Shown piece after piece: positions 57,553 to 64,000 of a stretch of DNA of 64,000 bases. The position numbers and the translations under genes were made by a program. The notes under the pieces are model-generated. The model had not been told where the DNA came from, ran no database searches, and saw only the letters and a program-made list of their open reading frames with translations. Within the stretch, counting starts at the first letter, position 1. The number at the start of each line of letters is the position of its first letter. The stretch covers positions 53,769-117,768 of the IMG/VR virus record IMGVR_UViG_3300042444_000045, one strand, 5' to 3'. The stretch comes from a virus.

Positions 57553-58139
57553 TGCAAGAAGTATTTAACAAACTAATAAAAGCAGGACTTAGTCCTAATG
57601 CATTCTATGTATTGTATTGTATACATAATAAGATTGTACCTAGTGATTTGGTAAATGCATCTATTGAAGTTGCCAGATTGAAATCAGGTAACTATATTAC
57701 TGATGACTTGCAATTGTCAAGTAATAGTCTTATATTTATACAAGAAATTGAGAGCTATTTCAAGAAGTCTAAGAAGAAAACATCTAAAAATCTCATGGGT
57801 GATGATTTTCTAGATAACATTAAAACTTACAATGAGTGCTTCCCGGCAAGTAAATTGCCAAGTGGTGTTTATGCAAGAGTTAACGTAAAGAGTCTAGAAA
57901 ATGCATTTAGATGGTTCTTTGAAACATTTGACTATTCTTGGGAGACAGTTATTCAAGCTACTGAAAAGTATGTAGAAGAGTATTCTATTAATAGGTACAA
58001 CTACATGCGCAACTCACAGTATTTTATTAGAAAACAGAATACAGATAAAACCTGGGATTCTACTCTAGCAACTTATTGTGATATGATTTCACAAGATGAT
58101 TATGAAGCACCTGTATTCTTTAAAGAAAAGATAGTATGA
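57552..58139 (+). CDS. Replication-associated protein, likely primosome or loader
   Basis: 195 residues. An N-terminal helix-turn-helix-like part (KLIKAGLSPNAFYVLYCIHNKIV) is followed by polar helices and a C-terminal NYMRNSQYFIRKQNTDKTWDSTLATYCD. Position before a DnaB-type helicase suggests a helicase loader or replisome adaptor. No definite motif; the assignment is inferred. Confidence 0.65.
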   Translation: MQEVFNKLIKAGLSPNAFYVLYCIHNKIVPSDLVNASIEVARLKSGNYITDDLQLSSNSLIFIQEIESYFKKSKKKTSKNLMGDDFLDNIKTYNECFPASKLPSGVYARVNVKSLENAFRWFFETFDYSWETVIQATEKYVEEYSINRYNYMRNSQYFIRKQNTDKTWDSTLATYCDMISQDDYEAPVFFKEKIV

Positions 58140-58306
58140 TTAGATTTAAATTGTTCTTTGTTGCATTAACAGGAAGTCTTGTTTCCTGGCTGTTAGTTTA
58201 TACTCTACTTATAGAAATGAACTTTGTACAGTTTTTAGCAATAGAGTTTATAGTGGGATTATCTCACTACATCTATAATGATGTAAAAGGTAAATTAACA
58301 ACATAA
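58136..58306 (+). CDS. Small membrane protein
   Basis: 56 residues with two membrane segments (FKLFFVALTGSLVSWLLVY and FVQFLAIEFIVGLSHYI). Its ATG overlaps the preceding stop by four bases. Function unknown. Confidence 0.6.
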   Translation: MIRFKLFFVALTGSLVSWLLVYTLLIEMNFVQFLAIEFIVGLSHYIYNDVKGKLTT

Positions 58307-58315
58307 TCCAAATGT

Positions 58316-59311
58316 ATGGCAGAATTATTTAACGGTGCCCGGGCTCTGAAGCCTGTGAGTGAGAGAGACGCTCTTAGAAAAGCCCTTCTTAAAATGAAGG
58401 CTAGAAGATCTGGTGAGCTTAAGTCACTCAAAAGTTCATGGCCCAAATTTAATGATGCCTTCTGTGATGGATTGGAATGGAGAACTATCACCGTAGTTGG
58501 TGCTAGACCGGGAACAGGTAAAACTTTATTTATGGAACAGTTGATCTCTGATATTATTGAGGAAAATAAAGATCATAAGTTTAGAGTACTTAAGTTCCAG
58601 TTTGAAATGCTTGATGAGACCAATGGTATTAGAAAGCTGAGTCTGAATACTGCTTCTGATTACAATACATTAATGAGCAAGGGGGAACCCGTGGATAAGG
58701 ATCTATACTTAAGATGCGTACAGTACTATGAGCAAACTGCCGAGACTGATGTCATAGATGTAGTATATGATCCGTGTACCGTTGATGAGATGTGTGCTAC
58801 CATACATTACTATATGGAAAAACACAAGGATGAAAATGGTAACTACACAAATGCTCTGGTTACTATTGACCACTCAGCTTTACTTAAAGTAGGAAAAGGT
58901 CAGAGAGATAAGTTTGAAGTATTATATGCTCTAGGGGAAGCTCTAACATATATGAAGAAGCATTATCCTGTGGCATTTCTTGTCTTGAGTCAGTTGAACA
59001 GGAATATAGATAATCCAGACAGATCCAAAGATGGTGACTATGGGAATTATGTATTAGATTCTGATTTATTTGGAGCAGATGCTCTATTACAACATGCTGA
59101 TGTAGTACTTGGTATTAACAAACCTTCTATCAGAAAGATTAGGTTCTATGGTCCTGAAAGATTTATAGTGAATGATGAAGATTTACTTGCATTTCACTTC
59201 TTAAAGTCTAGGAACGGAACAACTAGGTTAAGCTTCTTTAAGCTAGATAGAGAGAACATGAGGATTATTGAAATAGAAACACCTCCACAAGCAACAAAAC
59301 TTAAATTATAA
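58316..59311 (+). CDS. DnaB-type replicative helicase core
   Basis: 331 residues. Walker A GARPGTGKT (62-70), Walker B TIDHSALL (183-190) and LSQLNRN (224-230, DnaB motif H4). No N-terminal DnaB domain, so it is the RecA-like motor with a short lead. It should unwind DNA ahead of replication. A C-terminal QATKLKL ends it. Confidence 0.88.
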   Translation: MAELFNGARALKPVSERDALRKALLKMKARRSGELKSLKSSWPKFNDAFCDGLEWRTITVVGARPGTGKTLFMEQLISDIIEENKDHKFRVLKFQFEMLDETNGIRKLSLNTASDYNTLMSKGEPVDKDLYLRCVQYYEQTAETDVIDVVYDPCTVDEMCATIHYYMEKHKDENGNYTNALVTIDHSALLKVGKGQRDKFEVLYALGEALTYMKKHYPVAFLVLSQLNRNIDNPDRSKDGDYGNYVLDSDLFGADALLQHADVVLGINKPSIRKIRFYGPERFIVNDEDLLAFHFLKSRNGTTRLSFFKLDRENMRIIEIETPPQATKLKL

Positions 59312-59313
59312 TT

Positions 59314-59895
59314 ATGAGTAGAAAAGAAAGAGAAAGAGAATTCTTTGCTTATCAGACGGATAAGTTTAGAAAAGCTCAAGTAGCTGACCCATTCTTTGTC
59401 TTAAAGACTGCCTTCTTTCAGAAGGGTAAGTATGGTAGACAAGTACAGCTATTTGAAAGTGAACTCAAGAGGGGTGAAGACATCTATATTGAGTTTATTG
59501 ACATTATCAGAGATGAATCTGGTAAAGAACAGGGTATTGAACCGGCATATGCTGACAGAGCTCTGTTTAAGTGTAAAGCCAACCCCTACTATGCTGAAGA
59601 GTATGATGTAAAAGAGGGTACTAATCTTAATGGTGATAACTATTTTGCTTATACGATTCCATTGTCTGAGTTGATGGTCTTAATGCCTGATGGTTCTGAG
59701 ATTACTTACAACTTGTATGAGAAGAGAAAAGCAGAAGCTCCTAAGGAACAACAGAGCTTATCTGTATTTCCAGATTTTGAAGATGAGTTTATTCCAAAAC
59801 TTAAAGAAGTTAAAGAGGAATTAGAAACCACTTCAGATATTCTCTTAAGAATTGCAGCAGATTTTCAAAAACTAGCAGTAAAATTAGGATCATGA
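59314..59895 (+). CDS. Replication-region protein of unknown function
   Basis: 193 residues. The first half is basic-aromatic (KEREREFFAYQTDKFRKAQ, YGRQVQLFESELKRGE), the end a helix (EELETTSDILLRIAADFQKLAVKL). It overlaps the Sak4-like gene by four bases. Function unknown; may act with it. Confidence 0.65.
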   Translation: MSRKEREREFFAYQTDKFRKAQVADPFFVLKTAFFQKGKYGRQVQLFESELKRGEDIYIEFIDIIRDESGKEQGIEPAYADRALFKCKANPYYAEEYDVKEGTNLNGDNYFAYTIPLSELMVLMPDGSEITYNLYEKRKAEAPKEQQSLSVFPDFEDEFIPKLKEVKEELETTSDILLRIAADFQKLAVKLGS

Positions 59896-60614
59896 GTATA
59901 GTACTTCCAACTAAAAAGGTCAAGGCTGAGAGAGTCAATCCCAAGAGATTGATTATCTATTCTAAGCCGAAAACTGGAAAGACCACAGCATTTGCTGGTC
60001 TTGAAAACAATTTATTAATTGATTTAGAAAATGGTGCTGATTATGTAGAAGCACTCAAAGTAAAGATTACTTCTTTACAAGAGTTGCTTGAAGCAGGAAA
60101 AGCAATCAAAGAAGCAGGTAAGCCATACAAGTATGTTACAATAGATACTGTAACTGCATTAGAAGATATGGTTATGCCGTTAGCTATCAAACTATACCGT
60201 GCTACAAGCATGGGTAAAAGCTATGATGGAGATAATGTCTTATCCTTGCCTAATGGTGCTGGATATTTATATTTAAGACAAGCTTTCTTTCAGGTTTTAG
60301 ATTTTATTGATACATTAGCCCCCCATATTATTTTATCTGGTCATATTAAAGACAAACAGGTGGATGATAAGGGAGAGATGGTTCTTGCAGCAAATATAGA
60401 TTTGACAGGTAAGATTAAGTCTCTCATCTGTGCTAATGCAGATGCAATTGGCTACATGTATAGAAAGGGTAACAAAACTATTTTATCATTTAAAACAAGT
60501 GAAGAGGTTACTTGCGGTGCAAGACCTGAGCACCTGAGAAATGAGGAAATAGTGGTAACAGAGATGAATGAATCTGGTGAATTAGAGTTTCACTGGGACA
60601 AAGTTTTTATTTAA
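59892..60614 (+). CDS. Sak4-like ATPase (recombination)
   Basis: 240 residues. Walker A SKPKTGKT (24-31), Walker B YVTIDTVT (81-88), and a HIILSGHIK segment. This matches the AAA/RecA-type Sak4 group of phage annealing/recombination ATPases. It stands before the SSB-like gene, as in other recombination sets. Confidence 0.8.
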   Translation: MSIVLPTKKVKAERVNPKRLIIYSKPKTGKTTAFAGLENNLLIDLENGADYVEALKVKITSLQELLEAGKAIKEAGKPYKYVTIDTVTALEDMVMPLAIKLYRATSMGKSYDGDNVLSLPNGAGYLYLRQAFFQVLDFIDTLAPHIILSGHIKDKQVDDKGEMVLAANIDLTGKIKSLICANADAIGYMYRKGNKTILSFKTSEEVTCGARPEHLRNEEIVVTEMNESGELEFHWDKVFI

Positions 60615-60633
60615 CAATTTAATTTTAAGAAAA

Positions 60634-61317
60634 ATGGCATTAAGCACAACTGATTTGGGCAAAGAAGGCTCAGGACTAGCAAAAACAATTACACCAGGTA
60701 ATCATGTACTAAAGATTAATAATATTGAGCTTGAGGATTTCAAGTTCATTCCCGGTGCATTTCATCTTATGTTACATGTGGAGACTGCACCTATTGAGGG
60801 TTTTGAGGGTTTCCTAGTTGACAAAGAAGATGAGAGCAAAGGAAGATATCAGGGTCAGATTGGTAGGATTAAAGCAAGTCAATATGCATTTGCAGATGGT
60901 GAAACTAAATCTGGAGTTAAAATTCAGAGAGATAGATCTATCTTGATTTTCTTGAGAACTTTGGCTCATACTCTACAACTTGATTCTTGGTTTCTTGAGC
61001 AAGATGGCCAGCATGATACTATTGAAGACTTTGTTAAAGCATTTAACAAGACTGCAGACTTTAGAGAAAAGTATCTTGAGTTCTGTGTAGCTGGTAAGGA
61101 GTATGAAGGTAAAACAGGTTATACAAACTATGACTTATGGTTACCAAAAGCTGAAGGTAAGAAATATGCATTTGGTGAAGAAGAATCTGGTTCTGTAATT
61201 AGATTTGACGAGACTAAGCATGTTAAGAAACTAGAAGTTAAAGAAGTTAAATCCTTTGGGGATGATGAAGATGTATTTGAAAAACCTAAGACATCATCTG
61301 ATTTCAGTCTAGACTAA
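60634..61317 (+). CDS. SSB-like DNA-binding protein
   Basis: 227 residues. A beta-rich N-terminal domain (MLHVETAPIEGFEGFLVD, YEGKTGYTNYDLWLP) is followed by a Lys/Glu linker (KKLEVKEVKSFGDDEDVFEK) and an acidic end with SDFSLD, typical of single-strand binding proteins. Placed right after the Sak4-like gene. OB-fold by analogy; not proven. Confidence 0.7.
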   Translation: MALSTTDLGKEGSGLAKTITPGNHVLKINNIELEDFKFIPGAFHLMLHVETAPIEGFEGFLVDKEDESKGRYQGQIGRIKASQYAFADGETKSGVKIQRDRSILIFLRTLAHTLQLDSWFLEQDGQHDTIEDFVKAFNKTADFREKYLEFCVAGKEYEGKTGYTNYDLWLPKAEGKKYAFGEEESGSVIRFDETKHVKKLEVKEVKSFGDDEDVFEKPKTSSDFSLD

Positions 61318-61330
61318 CCATTCACTCATT

Positions 61331-61398
61331 AAAGGGGGAGGTTAGTATTAATTATTGTATAACAGAGATTTTTAGACTAAATCAGGGACTCCCCCTTT
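61331..61398 (+). ncRNA. Structured leader before the primase gene
   Basis: AAAGGGGGAG (61331-61340) and CTCCCCCTTT (61389-61398) form a perfect 10-base stem. Inside, GTTA/TAAC and GATTT/AAATC pair. It fills most of the only sizeable gap in this block. It may be a terminator with a long loop or a regulatory leader of the primase gene. Confidence 0.5.
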
Positions 61399-61407
61399 AT
61401 ATTTTTA

Positions 61408-62391
61408 TTGGTTATGATTTCAACAAAGAATTTAATATCTGATTTGGAGGAAGTACCCAGAGAATGGGTATTTGAGTATTATCTGAACTTAAGAGAAAAG
61501 CTTACCGGACAGAATATTAAGATGCTCTCTGCATTTAATGTTAGAGATAAGGTGCCAAGTATGTTTATCTATCAGGACGGTGGTAAGTATAAGTTCAAAG
61601 ATTTTTCTTCAGGATTTCAAGGTGACCAAGTAGAACTTGTTAGGTATCTATTTAACTATGATGCTAGATTTAAGGCCACTAACCGGATAATTACCGATTA
61701 TCAGGAGTATTTAAAACACAATGCACCTGCAGTAAGGGGTCCTATACAGTTTCATGATAAGTTTAAGGTTGTAGATTTTGAAATGAGACACTGGAACACA
61801 CTTGATCAGAAATACTGGACACAATTTAAAATTAGTTCTAGTATCTTAAGTCAGTATAATGTAGTTCCATTGGAATTTTTTACAATGTCTAAGACTGAGA
61901 TTGATGATTCTGTAACAAGCTATAGATTTTCTAGGCCCTATGTTTATGGTTATTTCCGTAATGATGGTGAGCTCTATAAGATTTATATGCCAAAGATTCC
62001 TGAGAAAAAGTTCATTAAGATCCAGAACTACACACAAGGTATGGATCAACTGCAATATGATTCCAAGTATCTACTGATTGTTTCTTCACTTAAAGACCTT
62101 TTGTCTTTTAAGAAACTAGGTATTGGTAATATAGAATGTATTGCTCCAGACAGTGAGAATACAATGATTGGAGAATCTGTTATAAATAAACTTAGAGAAA
62201 AGTATTCTAAGATTATTGTACTGTTTGATAATGATGAGCCCGGTATGAAAGCTGCTCAGAGATATCAGGATAAGTATAATATTCCGCATGTAATACTTGA
62301 GATGTCTAAGGATTTATCAGACTCTGTCAAAGATCATGGTATTGAACCTGTGAGAGATAAGTTATTATCTTTACTAAAACAGATAGTATGA
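61408..62391 (+). CDS. DNA primase (DnaG-type TOPRIM)
   Basis: 327 residues. An N-terminal RNA-polymerase-like half (VPSMFIYQDGGKYKFKDFSSGFQG) and a TOPRIM half with LLIVSSLKDLLSFKKLG (222-238), where the usual catalytic-area Glu reads Ser226. FDNDEPGMKAA (273-283) is the DxD site. No zinc-finger start is seen. It lays down primers for the replisome; stop overlaps the endonuclease start. Confidence 0.85.
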   Translation: MVMISTKNLISDLEEVPREWVFEYYLNLREKLTGQNIKMLSAFNVRDKVPSMFIYQDGGKYKFKDFSSGFQGDQVELVRYLFNYDARFKATNRIITDYQEYLKHNAPAVRGPIQFHDKFKVVDFEMRHWNTLDQKYWTQFKISSSILSQYNVVPLEFFTMSKTEIDDSVTSYRFSRPYVYGYFRNDGELYKIYMPKIPEKKFIKIQNYTQGMDQLQYDSKYLLIVSSLKDLLSFKKLGIGNIECIAPDSENTMIGESVINKLREKYSKIIVLFDNDEPGMKAAQRYQDKYNIPHVILEMSKDLSDSVKDHGIEPVRDKLLSLLKQIV

Positions 62392-62813
62392 GTTGGTTAT
62401 ATAAAGGTGAAGTATTTAGTGACAGCAAAATTCCAGATGGTGCTGTAGGTTTCATTTATGAAATGGAAGCAATCATTGATGGTAAAGCAGTCCGTTATAT
62501 TGGCAAGAAGAATTTTCATTCTACAGTTAAGAAAAGACTGGGAAAGAAAGCTATTGCTGCAATGACAGATAAAAGAGCATCTAAATACACTCTTGTTAGT
62601 AAAACTAACTATCAAAATTATTACAGCAGTAATGCAGTGCTACAGAATGCACATAAAGCAGGAATTCCTATAAAGAGATTTATGGTTAGGATATGTTTCT
62701 CAAAGACAGAGCTGACATATCATGAGACTAAATCACAATTTGTAAGAGAAGTGCTTGAGAAAGAAGAATATCTAAATGCCAATATCCTTGGCAGGTTTTA
62801 CAAAATCAAATAG
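62388..62813 (+). CDS. GIY-YIG endonuclease, SegE-like
   Basis: 141 residues: GFIYEMEAIIDGKAVRYIGKKNF at 22-44 carries the GIY...YIG signature, followed by KTNYQNYYSSNAVLQNAHKAG and ETKSQFVREVLEKEEYLNANILGRF. Order and spacing match SegE-type phage endonucleases. It may cut host or competing DNA or mediate its own spread. Confidence 0.8.
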   Translation: MSWLYKGEVFSDSKIPDGAVGFIYEMEAIIDGKAVRYIGKKNFHSTVKKRLGKKAIAAMTDKRASKYTLVSKTNYQNYYSSNAVLQNAHKAGIPIKRFMVRICFSKTELTYHETKSQFVREVLEKEEYLNANILGRFYKIK

Positions 62814-62814
62814 T

Positions 62815-63231
62815 ATGAAAGAAATGGATATGATTGGAACCCTTGTCAGATTAGCTGACTTGGGAGTAACCGGTATTAAGGTACAATATGAAGGTGGAGG
62901 AGACTCTGGTGCGATTGAAGGTGTAGTTTATACTATACAAAAATTACATGAAGATGAAGAATCTGCATTTGATCTTATTGATGAATTGTATATATGGGGT
63001 ACTGAAGCAATGAAATTAGAAGATCTTGATTCTGGTCTTGCTTCTGATATTGAACATTTTGTTGAGGAGAAATTACTCAATGATATTGAAGATTGGTGGA
63101 ACAATGATGGAGGTTCAGGATCAGTATGTATCATAGTTGCTTCTGGTAAGTATAAAATCATTAATGATGTTAGATATACTCAAACAGAAACTTACATTCA
63201 TGAAGGTGCACTAGTAGACAAAACTTTGTAA
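62815..63231 (+). CDS. Protein of unknown function (GGGDSG motif)
   Basis: 138 residues from the ATG at 62815, which follows the previous stop by one base. Contains KVQYEGGGDSGAIEG and an acidic/aromatic middle with WWNNDGGSGSVCIIVASGKYKI. This motif order recalls small phage proteins of the DUF6878 type, unverified. Function unknown. Confidence 0.65.
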   Translation: MKEMDMIGTLVRLADLGVTGIKVQYEGGGDSGAIEGVVYTIQKLHEDEESAFDLIDELYIWGTEAMKLEDLDSGLASDIEHFVEEKLLNDIEDWWNNDGGSGSVCIIVASGKYKIINDVRYTQTETYIHEGALVDKTL

Positions 63232-63232
63232 C

Positions 63233-63580
63233 ATGGCACATCCGTATCAACATGCTGTATCATCAGCTAGAAAGTTTGGGGGTATTCCAGAAGATTATAT
63301 TAAGATTCATAATTGGTTTGATGAAACTAAAGCATGGATAGGACATAGTAAACATAGAATATTCCGTCACCACAGTGAAGGTATATTTGAATGTGAACAA
63401 GTCTTTGGAGATCACATGTATAATTCTGAAGGTAAAAGAGTGTATATAAGATATGTTGGTGAACAACATGTAAAAGAAGACTGTAACAATTACATTCCTT
63501 CAGCTAAAGAATGGTTAGATATGATTGCATCTGGTGAATTAAAAGAATGGGCAATTAAAACCTTAAAAATTGAAGACTAA
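63233..63580 (+). CDS. Conserved protein beginning MAHPYQHAVSS
   Basis: 115 residues. MAHPYQHAVSSARKFGG, HNWFDETKAWIGHSKHRIFRHH, GIFECEQVFG and RYVGEQHVKEDC are characteristic, His-rich, and shared with a widespread protein family (DUF6915-like, from memory). The His/Asp content hints at metal-dependent hydrolysis. Function unknown. Confidence 0.75.
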   Translation: MAHPYQHAVSSARKFGGIPEDYIKIHNWFDETKAWIGHSKHRIFRHHSEGIFECEQVFGDHMYNSEGKRVYIRYVGEQHVKEDCNNYIPSAKEWLDMIASGELKEWAIKTLKIED

Positions 63581-63981
63581 TGACAAGAGATGAATTAAAA
63601 AATCTGATTAACATGTTTCAGTCAAGTGATGCTGATAACCACATAGTTGCATTTCATGCAATTGAGAACAGTACACTTGATAACAATGAGCTAGTATTAT
63701 TGTATAAATTTTCGGGACAACCATTTGGACAATGGAAGAAAGAAGTTCCAAAAACTGCACAGAGAATTGCTGATGTAATTGGTGATGAAGCCATAGCATT
63801 ATCATCTGCACGTGTGCTTGGTATTATTACTAATAATAAAGCAGCCAAGCATGTAATAGAAACGTTCCTGGAATTTTTCATCCGGGATTTGACCAGTATG
63901 TTAGGAAGCATAGGGTATCCAATGGACAAAGTAGACATCAATGTAAAAATAAGAGATGATGGACAAAGCACAGAGTCTTAG
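63580..63981 (+). CDS. Protein of unknown function
   Basis: 133 residues. TRDELKNLINMFQSSDADNH, ELVLLYKFSGQPFGQWKKEV and IETFLEFFIRDLTSMLGSIGYPM. Helical, soluble. Its ATG overlaps the stop of the preceding gene. The window ends shortly after. Function unknown. Confidence 0.65.
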   Translation: MTRDELKNLINMFQSSDADNHIVAFHAIENSTLDNNELVLLYKFSGQPFGQWKKEVPKTAQRIADVIGDEAIALSSARVLGIITNNKAAKHVIETFLEFFIRDLTSMLGSIGYPMDKVDINVKIRDDGQSTES

Positions 63982-64000
63982 TAAAATAAGTAAAGATTTA

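Overview
The window is a 64 kb piece of a low-GC, densely coded tailed-phage genome, not bacterial chromosome. Gene order and content point to a crAss-like (Crassvirales) or closely related phage of Bacteroidota. The evidence is a run of TerL, portal, acidic scaffold-like protein and major capsid protein, plus an IHF-like protein, a PD-(D/E)XK nuclease, uracil-DNA glycosylase, SF2 helicase, Sak4-like ATPase, DnaB-type helicase and DnaG-type primase. TAnnTTTG-like promoter boxes also fit a Bacteroidota host. No polymerase, RNA polymerase or integrase lies in the window, so the genome continues on both sides. These family calls come from recognised motifs and gene order, not from a database search.

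The genome is split into two opposed blocks. From 1 to 41,888 nearly everything is on the minus strand and is late/structural. In transcription order it holds: accessory genes (41.9-39.2 kb: SET-domain protein, Acb2/Tad1-like protein, GroES-like protein, DUF3310-like protein); fibre and decoration genes (39.1-29.4 kb, including a 2,560-residue collagen-like fibre); a propeller-TPR-FkbM methyltransferase fusion; a lysis region (27.1-24.1 kb); the packaging and head genes (23.7-12.0 kb); nine consecutive small, very basic proteins (12.0-8.9 kb); and tail/fibre genes with cysteine-rich repeats and shared N-terminal anchors (8.9-0.6 kb).

From 42.1 kb to the right edge genes run on the plus strand and look early/replicative. 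The block opens with about 3.3 kb of mini-cassettes. Twelve near-identical 13-base boxes (AACATCTTWTTAC) each stand just before one small gene or a structured non-coding RNA, and most cassettes end in a hairpin terminator whose loop or stem overlaps the stop codon. A tRNA-Arg(TCT) follows, then small unknown genes, then HNH, ParB-like, SF2 helicase, ClpS-like, HExxH and spore-photoproduct-lyase-like genes. The UDG and the replication/recombination genes (DnaB, Sak4-like, SSB-like, primase, SegE-like GIY-YIG) come last.

The strongest candidates for something undescribed are the cassette array with its repeated box and embedded RNAs, and a possible link between the basic-protein cluster (virion DNA condensation) and the spore-photoproduct-lyase homologue (repair of UV damage to condensed DNA). 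No gap between annotated features exceeds about 300 bases; the longest is the GC-rich divergent region at 41,889-42,144.
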